NCBI RefSeq assembly: GCF_030867095.1
Contig: NC_081829.1
Location: 89,365,261 to 89,429,260, forward strand
Length of the DNA stretch: 64,000 nt
Source: Alligator mississippiensis
Taxonomy: Eukaryota; Chordata; Crocodylia; Alligatoridae
Direction of reading: 5' to 3'
The position numbers and the translations under genes are program-made. The notes beneath the pieces are model-generated. The model did no database searches and had not been told where the DNA came from. It saw nothing but the letters and a program-made list of their open reading frames with translations. How positions within the stretch are numbered: the first letter of the stretch is position 1; each line of letters begins with the position of its first letter. Below, in pieces: positions 13,585 to 24,070 of this stretch.

Positions 13585-13650
13585 CAGGGGTTTGGGTTGT
13601 AGCCGTGTTGGTCTAAGGACATAGGCAGACAAGGTTCCTTGGGTGAATAC
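13585..13650 (+). mobile_element. terminal piece of the same Penelope-like family
   Basis: GGTTTGGGTTGTAGCCGTGT, TGGTCTAAGGACATAGGCAG, ACAAGGTTCCTTGGGTGAAT overlaps the GGCAGACAAG and CCTTGGGTGAAT portion of the copy at 9235 and adds a further terminal segment. It stops abruptly at the CATA repeat. Confidence 0.55.
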
Positions 13651-13651
13651 A

Positions 13652-13682
<31 letters not shown>

Positions 13683-13683
13683 A
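13650..13683. repeat. (CATA)n microsatellite
   Basis: About seven perfect CATA units directly after the Penelope-like fragment. Confidence 0.9.
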
Positions 13684-14164
13684 TGCAGATTACAAAGACT
13701 TAAGAGGTACCTAGGCCTTCTCTAGTTACTCATTGATTGGCAGCTTTTTGGCTGCTTTGCACTTTCTGATACTGTAAAACAGCTGGATGGGGGAGGAACT
13801 GAAATTTTATCTATTTTTATTTTAAGTTCATACTGACCATTGTGGAGTGTAAGTGTTTACAATGTATAAGGTTATGAGCAAACAGCAGTTGGGGAAGCAT
13901 CTCCATTTCCCAACTCTGTTTGATAATCCCAGTAACAATAACATTAATATTCACGATGGATTGAGTAATACGACAAAAAGCAGGCAGGGGACTAGGCACT
14001 GGTTGACTCAGGTGAATATGAATTTTGCCTCAGTTTTGCCTGTGCAGATGCTCAGGGGTTGGCCTATAAGTTGGTTCATCTGGAGACCATGCCTGCAGGA
14101 AGTGAAAGGTCCATTGCCAGGGGTCATAAGACTGATGTGAACCCAGATGTGGAAGTATTCTATT

Positions 14165-14425
14165 CTTTTTCCTCGTGTTGTTTTGGTTCTTATTTCTAGT
14201 TATACACTTCAGAGATTAGGAGGCACTATTTCACTGTTAGGGTGGCTAGGATCTGGAACCAACTTCCTAGGGAAGTAGTCCTTGCTCCTACCTTGGGTAA
14301 ATTCAAAAAGAGGTTGGATGAAGACCTGTCTGGGGTCGTGTGATCCAGCCAGTGGTAGGGGGTCAGACTAGATGATCTATTTAGGTCTCTTCTGACCCCA
14401 AACTACTATGAAACTATGAAACTTC
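14165..14425 (+). mobile_element. CR1 LINE 3' end, plus orientation
   Basis: Contains GGATCTGGAACCAACTTCCT, AAAAAGAGGTTGGATGAAGA, GGGGGTCAGACTAGATGATC, and ends with CTATGAAACTATGAAAC, the octamer-type terminal repeat of CR1. It lies 130 bp beyond the KCNK18 stop codon, within the likely KCNK18 3' UTR region, antisense to the gene. Confidence 0.88.
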
Positions 14426-14557
14426 GTTTGTGCAGAATTCATGTACAGCACATTCCCACTGATTTTGGAGAAAGTGGGGCACGTGTTAAAGCAAGGAGGA
14501 ACATATGTCCCCTGTCAGCTTTCCATAAGGGAGGGAGAGGAAATGGAGGTGACAATT

Positions 14558-15420
14558 TCACTTTAGTGCAATTGCCAGTGAATGTGTCAGGGGCTGCTGC
14601 AATACATGTTTTGTAAATGGAGCCTGCTTATATTGGGTTGCCTTTTTCTGACCAAAGTATGAAATCAAATTTTTGTAAAAAGAGATCAATCGATCTTGGC
14701 CCAGTTTAAATGCAATGATGACTGCTTCCATGCCAATTACAATGTAGAGGGAAAAAAACAAGAAAAAGTTGGGATGTTGCAGGTGAATGTCTCCAAACCC
14801 AATGGTTGTCAACGTGATGAAGCAAAAATAAAATGCTTCCTCAAAATTCATTTGCTCCCAATTTGGAAGAATAGCTGCTGCACAGGAGATGTATGCAAAG
14901 ACAATCAGTGCCATTAAAATGATGGGCACATCTAGCTTTTCAAGTTCTTTTCCTATTTTGTCAAAGTTGTCAATGACATGGCTCATCATCTTTCTCCTGT
15001 CTAGTTCAGGACATGAACTCCATCTTTCAAGTTTTTTATTTACTGATGGTGCGAGGTACTGATTTTCTCTGGCAATTAGCATTTCAAATATTTCAACATT
15101 GCGGCTTTGCTGTGATTTCCTTATAACAGAGGATTGACTTTTCAGCACTTCTGTGATACTCAGGGGTTCGCGGATCACTATTCTTTGTTTCATAAGTAGC
15201 GACATCCCATCTTTGGTGTCCCTGTTTTTCTTGCAGCACAGTTTGCAAGTTAGAATTTTTGACTGAAGTTTTCTGAATTCATTGTAGGACTTGGACAAGA
15301 TAGTTGCCAGGATGTCTCCCATGTCAGTCAGAACCAAGAACATCAGAGGGATGCCAAAAAAAGCATATAACATACACAAGTATTTCCCAAGCTTCGTTAT
15401 AGGGTAGGTGTGGCCATAAC
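14558..15420 (-). CDS. KCNK18: KCNK18 coding exon 3 (terminal)
   Basis: 863 nt from the acceptor TTTCTTTTAG|GTTATGG to a TGA at 14560-14558. It encodes residues 125-411: second half of filter 1 (GYG), His128 right after it, TM2, the large intracellular loop, TM3, filter 2, TM4 and the C-tail. An open frame continues upstream into the intron to about 15475, but that part is intron: the pyrimidine-rich acceptor and exact homology set the boundary. The last about 20 residues (ATQYKQAPFTKHVLQQPLTH and onward) have no human counterpart that I can recall. Confidence 0.96.
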
Positions 15421-18400
15421 CTAAAAGAAACCAAAAACAAAACCAGAAAACAGGACATTGTGATTTATTTTGCATTCAAATAATTGAACTTCTGGTGCTG
15501 TTTGTGTTAAGGGGTTATTTTTAGTCAACCTTTTTGTAGTCAAAATTAACATCCATTTCAAGTCTTTAAAATACACTTTAAAACATTTGAGACAGAAGAA
15601 ACACTAGCACTTCTAGCAGAGCAGTTACATATGGGATGCTAGTTAGTCTTGTTGAATGCTGGTATGTCTGTTGGACTGAAGGCAAAATAGCCCAGCAGTT
15701 GGGGTTAGTTGAGAAGGAGACTGGCTGTTTTCAAAGCAACAAGACTAGTCATTACTTCTGGGATCCTCAGCAGAGAAGTTTGAACCCATGAGGATGTGAA
15801 TTCTTTTGTGTAAGTTGGACTTGAACTGTCATGGAAGGGCTGAGAGTATAAATGTGACATAGCCAAGGGATTGGTGCCCAACCCAAGCCACAGGAGCTCT
15901 GAGGAAGTGTGACAAGCAATTTCAGATTCAGATTTCACATTTTCTTAAGTTCCTGACCACTCAATCTGGTCCGTTTTACCGGACAGGACAGAGCGCAGAG
16001 TGGTTTTCTTCATAGTCTCTCTGAAAGTGTATATGCACAATCCATAGCGTTTGTGGTGACCTGAACACAGTTTGGACTCCATTTTTACTTAGGAATGACC
16101 GTGTAAGAGTAGAACAAGACTCCTCGAGCTTTGAGAAAGTTCAGATCTGAATCTACAGTTAGTAACAGACATTGCATTTGTTCCTGTATAAGTTGTGAGG
16201 AGGAAAATATGCCAGGATTGGCATGTAAACACGATGACCTTCTAATCGGAGTTTAGTGAGCAGATGAATGCAATGCTGCTTTTCTGCCATTGATTCAATG
16301 ATTCTGCCAATGATTCAATGATGCAATCCCAAGGTAATGGTACAGACATACTCTGCTGTATCCTGGGATAACCTGTTGCTACCTCTAACTTGGGAAACTA
16401 TTTTAGGATTTATCCCAAGACAAACATGGATGTCTGTGGCTATAAACAGGCATTGGATTTCTCCTAGGATAAAGCCTTTTGTTCAGGGACTATACAGACA
16501 TACAAGCCCGTTGTCCCACTTGAAGTATCTGTGATGTATTCAAGATAACACTCCACCCCCGACCCCCAGACTGTGGGGGCGTAATTTAATTGCCATTCAA
16601 GCAGCTTGTGTAAATGACTGTCCTGCACCTGTTTTAATGTGAGTCAGAACCAGTGAGAGACAATCTGACCCAGGATAAACCCTACCTCTGTAGCCTGAAT
16701 GATTGTCCTTTGTCCCAAGATTAATTGGGTTATCCCAAGATAAGTGTGACATCTGTTTATAGCCCAAATGTTGCACATGGCACACTTCTGTGCAACAGGT
16801 TGGAACAAGGAATCATAATACCATGAAATTTGTGACTCAAGATCATTACTGAATGGTGTTGCTAAGTACATGGTCTGTGACTGTCTGGTACACAGTTTGG
16901 TAGACCAGGCTTTGATGGCAAGTGTTGTACTGATATACAGACAGTGGTAGGGCTGGGCTTCCAGGAACACAGATTCAGGAATTGAGCGTACATGAAAGAA
17001 AGAAGTAACTGGAAAATGATAATTTTATACTCTGCGGATCTGAAATGCATAAGTATCAACTGTAACAAATGCGGAATTATTGCCAGTCATTCTCTGTGAT
17101 TTGAACATTATCAGTAAAAAAATGGTGGTAGAGAATATACTGCCGTGAATTAAATTAGCACATAACACTCCCTTCCTGTCGCTATGCCATTGCTTCTTTG
17201 GTGTGAAGCTAAAACCCAAAGTTAATGCATTTCCATTAGAGGAAACTATCAGATAAATTGTATTAAAGTTTTAATGGCAGTGCTCCTCAGCCTCCAACAA
17301 TTTAAAGGGTTGGGCTTCTTTTTTTTTTGTTGGGGGGTGGGGAGGGCATCATTCATTTGCTTTTCAATGAATTCTTTCCTCTTCCTTTGTTAATATTTTA
17401 TCTTTTGGGAAGATTTTAGGCCCATTTTTGACATAATTAAACCAAATGCTTTCTCTTCTATTTCTTCCTTTTAATTCATACAGATACAAATGCCTCTCCT
17501 ACACTGTAGGTCTTCTAACAGTTACCAAAATTTCCAGTGATAACAAATATACAGAAGTTCAACCCTATAAAGTAGCAGCTAGTTAAAAAAAAAAAATCTT
17601 AGCCTTCCAAAAGATCCAGAGAAACACGTGTGCTTTGCAGTTTCCTGTGAAGGCTGATAGATATGGGCTATTTAGGAACAAGCATATTGGGGGTTTAAGA
17701 AACTGTGGTTGCTTGTAAGTGCCTAAGGGCGCAGACAGAAGTGACAATTTTTGCCTGATCTGGCCACAAAGCGGTCTATTGCTATGACCAAACAAAAGTA
17801 CATGGCTGCAGACTGCTTCAAAAATGGCCGATTGGGTGAAAATCTGAGCCCTTCTTGCATGAGGGGTCAGATAAAGACATTTCAAAACAGAGCCTCTTCT
17901 GTAACTTGTGTCTGCATCATCTCCCAGCCTGGATCTGTTTTCAGAATGGGAGGGGGCAAAGGGGGCAGAGGGAGTCCTAAGGTGGTGGGAGGCCGGGGTT
18001 AACAGGGCTTAGCACCTCCAAACTGGGCCAGCAACAGTGGCTCTAGTGCCACTGCCACCACAGCACCACGCCCAGTACCCCTGCTGCTCCCTTCTCCACT
18101 GCTGTGCACACAGCACCAGTGCGCACCCGCCCCAGAAAAGCTCAGCCCCCCCAAATAATATCTTCTAGTGCTGCTTATGGCCGGAGTTCATTCTGGGGGG
18201 GTTTCAGCCCATGGAGGGTGGGTAAGGATGTACTAGTTTCAACCAATATTTTTTCAAGTCCAAGATGAAATGTCTGGACAGAAACAGAGGTAGAGAGAGC
18301 CCCCACTATCCTCCCCTGCCCTCCCCCCCCCCCCAAATAGCCATTAGACCCAGATAAGTCCTTGGTATGACATTTTTTTCACATCATAGGTGACTCTTAA

Positions 18401-21385
18401 TGCTATTTAACTGTTTGGGGATGGATGTCTCACGGTCTCTCCTATTGGAGCTGTTCTAGTTTATTTATATAAACAGTTGTTGGAGCAGGGACTTGGGTGT
18501 CCTAACCACTGTAATTACAGCATCCAATAATGTTTAGTTATGCAAAGTAGAACAGCTCCAAGATATATTAACAGAGAGATCCCTTACCCACAAAATAGCC
18601 ACCAGGCTGGTGATGGTCAGGTTGTTCACAGACAGACTGCGGGTCAAAGTAATCACCTGAGATGAGAGAGATGTGAGATTCGGATCCTTCCTCTGAATTA
18701 AACAGAGCCGAGGTGTGGAACCTGATCCCAACTTGATTTTCTGGGACAGAGCACACTCTAACTAGTGTTTTATTTTCTTTTTTTCACAAAGCTTTGAAGG
18801 ATCTTAGGTTCACCCCAATGCCGAAGAAAATTGTTTTTGATGCACTGAAAATTTTTGCAGGGCAGGAAAACCATTTCCCACCCAGCTCTAATTCTTCGTG
18901 AATGGTTAGCTTTGTGGTGGACTAGTTGTAGCCTGTGCTGGTGAATATGTGAAAACAGTTATTAAGAAGAATAACAGTAGCATTAGGCACTGGCTTGGAA
19001 AATAGCTTTAAGCGCTGTTGAAAGAGCAGGAACTAGGCAAACATTTTTGGTCATATCCAACTCGCTCGTCTAAATCTGGAGCCGAAACAAAAGATTTCAG
19101 TAGTGCTTTTAGGAAACTTGATTAGCCATTATGCATCCACATTCCCAAAGAAGAGGTTGTTACCTTACATTTTACATAAATATAGAAGAACTTAAAAAAA
19201 AATCTCCTAAGCCTAAATAGCTGTGAACTTTAACATGACATATGTTATATGAATAACTTCCTCTAGTGTGGAAGGCAGCACCCAGCACAATTCACAGCAG
19301 TGGGAGGACAAGGAGACACTTAGGCTCAAGACAGCAGAGCACTCTTAGACTATAATAAGAGTTTTATTAAATTGTTATACCTTGTATGCCCACAACTGAG
19401 TATCTAATTAGCAAATGCAATTGCTGTCACTCAGATGTGTGCCTAAGATGCATCAGAGAATGTTTGCAGAGTCCCCGCTAAACATGCTAAGCAGCATCTC
19501 TCAACCCCTGCCCTCCCTCCCCCTGCTTCAGTGAATTCACTGAATGAAGTACCGGAGATAAATGAAGCAAAAACAATGGATTCGGTAAGATGTACTTTAC
19601 CTCAGAACTTACCCACTGTTGTGAATACAGTACAGCAGAAAAACAGAGACCCCAGGAAGGACCATTGTTCTTTTGGATTGGCAAACCATTCGGATCTAGC
19701 ATCCTTGAGCAGAGGAACAGTTTTGTTCTTAAATAGCTCCTTAACTTCTGACCAGTTTTCTGCGTACGCTATCAAAATGAGATGCGGTTATTGTTTAAAG
19801 TCTGCGGCCCAGATCGTCAGACACTGCAGATCAGCATGCTTCCATCAGTCAGACTGATGAGCTGGCTCTGTTATTTATTAAGGAAATATTCTCTCTCTCA
19901 CTCACACGTGCACATGCATGCATGTACGTGCGTGTGCACACACACATGCACACACACTTTTCCATGCATTTAAGTTGGATCAGACCAATACCTTTCATGA
20001 ATAAACTTTCGAGAACAGACAGGTCTGGTCAAAGAAAAACAAACTGTAGTGTAACATTTAGTACAGAGAAACTGAGCGGGCTAGTTAGAAAAAAGGGAGT
20101 AAAAGATTTACCAAAGAGAAAATAAAGACAATATTGTTATGCGTCTTCCAGGCTATCCAGCTCTTTTCAGTTAGGTACCTGCTGGATGCTAAGTTTTACA
20201 ACCGACTCCCAGCAAATTTAATCTTCTGAATGGGCAGCCGAACAGGAAAATAAAGAAGTGCATCCAGCCAGCCAGATCTTTTACTTAAAACAGTATCACA
20301 ACTTATCATCAGAAAGTGAAGAGTAAAATCTCTTGCATGTTACTGCCTGAGCCCACAGCTGACCACTGGCTCAATACCTTCCTCTGGCACTATCTCAAGC
20401 AGGCACCCCTATAGCCTGCCCAGACTGGCATCTTTTGATTGCGACTTATCCCTCTCATTCCTCCCCTAATAAAGGTCATTTCCAAAGTGGATTCGCTTAA
20501 ATAAAAAAAAGACCTCTTATTGTGGAATCGGAGAATCCCCCAGATGCTTGTGCTGGGATAACTAAGCGTGCACGGGTCCTTATAGTCAACGACCGGTCGT
20601 GCAAGCTCTCTTCTTGTTCTTCTATAGGCAATGGGTAGGTGTCACCCACCCAGTCCCCATCCAACAAAACAACCTTCCCGCTGCACATTATATTCCCTAT
20701 TGTGAGATGACTGTTCTTCACAGAGAGAGTGATTATAAGCCAGCTTTTATTTGAGTCTGAGCTGCGTTTATATTTTGCTTTGTTGGGCTGTAGACAGACC
20801 TCCCATTCCTAGCTGACCTGTTGGGATAAAGAAAACCCTTTAAAATATCTAGGCACTCTCAGCTGTTCCTTAGCTTTGCGGTAACTTTTGCCCTTGCTAA
20901 TGCTGGGAGCAGAAAGGGAAGAAGAAAGCAAGCACCACAAAAATCTCTGCAAATATTCACACAGGGACTGGAAGTTTTCAATTTGGAAATCATAATTAGA
21001 GAAGCTAAGCAAATAAACCCAATCCCTGTCTAAACATATAAGGAAAGCTGCTTCCAGGCTTGACTTTCATTAGCCTGTGCATAAATACTTCAAGCTAAGA
21101 GGTCTCATTTTGCAAGGGAATTGGTAAGATCCGGTACAGTTAAGTCCTTTATCTATGACAGCACTTACCTGATAAATTTTGCGAGATGTTCCACAGACTG
21201 TGCATAAAATCTTCATATTCTTTACTCTCAGTGATCTTCCTGTTCCCCTCAATGTGAGAGAACATGACAGCCCCCAGCAAAGCATAGATCACTAGAGAAG
21301 CGAGGAAGCAGGCATGAGGAAACACTGCCCAAAATAATCTTGTGCATGACCTTTTATTTTTCCGGGGAGGAGATGTTTGTTCCAT
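14558..21385 (-). CDS. KCNK18: KCNK18 (TRESK two-pore-domain potassium channel), 3 coding exons, 411 aa
   Basis: Background K+ channel of the plasma membrane that sets resting potential in sensory neurons and is activated through Ca2+/calcineurin (family knowledge). Coding exons read on the minus strand: 21385-21169, 19768-19613 and 15420-14558, joined in phase 1 at both introns, all GT/AG. Visible in the protein: TM1 about 17-43; N-glycosylation sequons at N66, N70, N77 and N87 in the first extracellular loop; pore helix 108-121 and first filter TTVGYG (122-127); TM2 about 135-158; a long cytosolic loop with a 14-3-3-type RWSSCPEL (257-264); TM3 about 289-310; second filter TTIGFG (329-334); TM4 about 341-365. 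The long M2-M3 loop and short C-tail are TRESK hallmarks. Human TRESK is 384 aa; this copy has a C-terminal tail about 20 residues longer. The start ATG matches the human start region. No sure poly(A) signal was seen; the nearest minus-strand AATAAA is at 13821-13816, beyond a CR1 insertion. Confidence 0.96.
16340..16810. mobile_element. palindromic MITE-like element in KCNK18 intron 2
   Basis: Repeated TATCC..GGATA and TTATCCCAAGATAA-like palindromes (near 16361, 16412, 16668, 16733). GGCTATAAACAG (about 16438-16449) recurs inverted as CTGTTTATAGCC (about 16754-16765). Inverted structure without coding capacity suits a non-autonomous DNA transposon. Exact ends are not resolved. Confidence 0.5.
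17728..17918. mobile_element. short MITE with terminal inverted repeats in KCNK18 intron 2
   Basis: The left end GGCGCAGACAGAAGTGACA pairs with the right end (reverse complement GATGCAGACACAAGTTACA), 15 of 19 positions matching. About 191 bp and no coding content. The target duplication is not clear. Confidence 0.55.
18430..18760 (-). mobile_element. tRNA-derived SINE-like fragment in KCNK18 intron 2
   Basis: TTGGAGCAGGGACTTGGGTG, TCCTAACCACTGTAATTACA resembles the reverse of a tRNA-type SINE head (B-box GGTTC... and GTGGTTAGGA). The flanking sequence to 18760 may be part of the same element, but I cannot name the family. Confidence 0.4.
19613..19768 (-). CDS. KCNK18: KCNK18 coding exon 2
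   Basis: 156 nt, phase 1 to phase 1, found by translating between exons 1 and 3. It runs from an AG acceptor just above 19768 to a G|GTAAG donor at 19613/19612. It encodes residues 73-124: the rest of the M1-P1 loop with NWS and NKT sequons, the pore helix WSFLGSLFFCCTVF and the beginning of the first selectivity filter (TTV). The filter glycine codon is split across intron 2. The exon is short, has no initiating Met and lies in no long open frame of its own, so automatic annotation could miss it. Confidence 0.94.
19769..21168 (-). other. KCNK18: KCNK18 intron 1
   Basis: 1.4 kb. Holds CA/TG-rich sequence at 19895-19960 and a doubtful Penelope-like remnant at 19965-20040. A 74-codon minus-strand frame at 20721-20497 has no recognisable similarity. 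Confidence 0.9.
19965..20040 (-). mobile_element. possible decayed member of the Penelope-like family
   Basis: GTTGGATCAGACCAATACCT, TTCATGAATAAACTTTCGAG, GACAGGTCTGG shows the same block order (GACCAA, TTTCG, CAGG) in weak form, right after a CA/TG-rich stretch (19895-19960) in KCNK18 intron 1. Confidence 0.25.
21169..21385 (-). CDS. KCNK18: KCNK18 coding exon 1
   Basis: 217 nt encoding residues 1-72 plus one base. The ATG is at 21385-21383 and the donor reads CAG|GTAAGT at 21169/21168. The exon encodes the short basic N-terminus, TM1 (LFWAVFPHACFLASLVIYAL, residues 17-36, running on to about 43) and the start of the M1-P1 extracellular loop with NIS and NLS sequons. Confidence 0.95.
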
Positions 21386-22349
21386 CCCTTAAAGCTCTTC
21401 TTGGAAGAAGCCAGCCACGGCTTTCAGGAGCAAGGGTGTGGACAAGAGAGCTTTTGCTGCTGAGTGAAGCCTCCTGGATGTAGGGAGCAAGGATTTCTCT
21501 GCTTCAAGCCTTCAGATTCCAGGACTTTGTACCTGAAGGCTTTGTTGCAGTCCCAATGGTCCCTTAAAAAGAGCCCATGCCTAATCAAATCTGTAAATAT
21601 CTATCTGGTGATAATATATCACACTATAGCATTGCATTACTATTGATCACTTAGAGCTGTAATGTGCAGAGATACCCAGCCGCTGTATGTTTCTACCGGA
21701 GTCGATTGATGTTTAAAGTTTCTTGTTCCAAGCTCCCACGTCAGCTTCCCACTGACACAGCAGAAAAGAAATGTCCCAGTAACAAACACAGATACACAGT
21801 GTAGATAATGGATTTGGACAAAACAGTCCCCCCAGGGAACGCATGGGGAAACTGATAATCTATCAGAGGAAAGACAGGGCTGGGACACAACCATTTTACT
21901 AATGGTCATTCCCTCGAGGCCTCGCAAGAATTTCATCTGCCCTACAGATGTATTATATAGCGGCCTCGATGCCACATTTTACTTGCTTTTTTTTCTTTAA
22001 TTGTAGAAGATTTTCTCAGCCAGAACTAAATGCATGAAGTCCTTGCCTAGTTCTCATTCAGCCCATATTTAAGCAAAACTCTGACTTCGGTGAGTAAGAT
22101 CTGAGTTAGGACTTCAGAATTTGGGCGCACGGTGCATCCAGTTGCAAAACTAACATGCTTGTAGTCATCACTTTACTTGAGGTAATGAGCAGTATCACTA
22201 TCCTTGACTATTTTACTCATGAGAGTAACTGAAATGGGTTACCAAAGGGATGTGATTAAATTTTCCATCTCTTAGGGAGCCTTTGCCATGCTATTGAAGT
22301 ATAGGCAGGCGAAGTGTTATAGTTTGTTCTTGGAACAGGGAAGAGCCCA

Positions 22350-22416
<67 letters not shown>

Positions 22417-23949
22417 CCCTCAATTTGGTAAACACTTAGCAGCAACAAAGTCTATTATGGCTTCACTTTACAGGATTGTCCTGGGAATTTTGTCAGCTGC
22501 ATGTTAGATTTATGTCTCAGTCTTCAGGTTTGCTTAGACTATTTGGATGGTGTAATTCTTAGGAAAAAATAGGTATTAGTTTGTCTTATGGAGCTGGCAC
22601 CATCAAAGTAAACAGGTAAAAAGGGAGATCCTAACATTCAAAAGCAGTAATGAGCTTTTAGCCTCTGGGAGGTAGTGCAAAGTGCATCCACAGGGGGTGA
22701 GCATAGGCACCTCAGTTAGTGCCGAGCAAGCCGGATGTTACTGGAAAGAGATCACATTTCACAACTCAGTTGCTTGATGAATTAGCTTCTTTCCTCAGGA
22801 AATGGCTGAGAGGGCAGGGTTAGGTAGTGAATAATAATAGTGAAGCTCTTAATCTTTATACAACACCTGTCCTCCCACACTGTCCCCTTGAATGGTGCAA
22901 ACTATAGGCATGATCCCATAGGGCTCCAATGGTACCTACTGCTGCTCTTGCTACACTGTCCTTTGGGAAGCTACTCCACTATCAGTAGATGTCACTGGCA
23001 TTCATACTAAGTGTCCTGCTTCTCATTTTCAACTCTTCTTTTCCTATGCCCACCCTCAACAATGTCTCTTTCTCCTTTTAGTGTTGCCACCAAAGAAACA
23101 GTTTTAATGGGGTTGCTCTGATCCTCCTGTGCTGGTGACAATTAGCTTTGGGTGGAAGCCCCCGGGCGCTAACTCTCGCAGCTCCCCTATCGCTGTGTTT
23201 CCTTCCAGTAGTGAGGGACACAGGACTGAGCACAGTTATATGAACTTTTCCAAACCAGGCCCATCCATTTCAAGGTAATAAATAATTTAAGAGTTTTACC
23301 CTCCGAGGTGCTGCCCTTCAGACGGTTCTAAGTGATGGGAAAAGTTCCTAATTGCTGTTTAGCCATTCAGTAAACAACAGCTTAGGATGATTTGTGGAAG
23401 CATTCTTGCAACCTCCAGCCCCATCAGCGGAAGCTACACTGGCTTAATTAGCTGCAACCACAATTCCTTGGTGGAGCCTCTGGCTCGGTGTGCGTGCACG
23501 GCTGCACTGTGAAAATGCCTTCTGTGGACCGTCTGGATGGAGCAGCAGGTGGTGGATATAAACGCAGAGATCCCTCTGGTCAAGACAGGGCCAGGCCAGG
23601 GAACTAGGTGCAATTTGCTTCTCCATCTAAAAATTATGGTTTAGCATTTTCAGATTATTCAACAAAGCCAAGAGCCTGTAACTTGCTGTATGTGGGAGCC
23701 CTAGCAGTGTTCACAGAAGCTGACATTCAACCCTGGGGAGGGGGCCTATCCATGGGTGGACCGAAGATTTTGAACAGGGGGTGCAGACGGTGTCGTGCAT
23801 CATCACATACAACATAACATACTTTTTTTCTCCAGTTATATGAGAAACCTTGCTAATATGCTAAGGGGCGAGCACTATATTATTCAATCTTTAAGATTAA
23901 AGCAAAAACAAATACAACCATTGGAATGTGCACTAATTTGCTAGGTTAT
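21386..23949. other. KCNK18 upstream region
   Basis: The likely KCNK18 promoter lies just above 21385 on the minus strand, but I see no TATA box or CpG island there. The (CA)n tract is at 22352-22412. No other gene; old palindromic remnant at 22060-22125. Confidence 0.5.
22352..22412. repeat. (CA)n microsatellite
   Basis: About 30 uninterrupted CA units upstream of KCNK18. Confidence 0.97.
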
Positions 23950-24070
23950 AATCAGGACTTGTAGTAGAGGTGATATCTTTTATTAGACCAACAAGATTTT
24001 TGCAAAAAAAAAAGTCTTTAATTGCAAGCTTTTGGGCACAAACACCCTTCATCAGGCATTGGAGAAAAGA
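23950..24070 (-). mobile_element. Penelope-like terminal element (copy B)
   Basis: GGTGATATCTTTTATTAGAC, CAACAAG, then GCAAGCTTTTGGGCACAAAC and CCTTCATCAGGC. The minus strand gives CTGATGA, a GGG/CCC stem-loop and an A-rich box where the hammerhead GAAA would be. It may continue rightward to about 24600; I see no clear end. Confidence 0.55.

Larger units (their letters stand above)
15421..19612 (-). other. KCNK18: KCNK18 intron 2
   Basis: 4.2 kb. Contains a palindromic element (16340-16810), a short MITE (17728-17918), a tRNA-type SINE (18430-18760), and C-rich low complexity at 17940-18170 and 18320-18335. The rest is unremarkable. Confidence 0.9.

Noticed and set aside
1-14557. SLC18A2, expected next to KCNK18 by human synteny
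   Set aside because: No frame on either strand resembles the vesicular monoamine transporter; the gene probably lies beyond the left edge.
15421-15475. N-terminal extension of the KCNK18 exon 3 frame
   Set aside because: It crosses a TTTCTTTTAG acceptor into intron; exon 2 supplies the conserved preceding residues.
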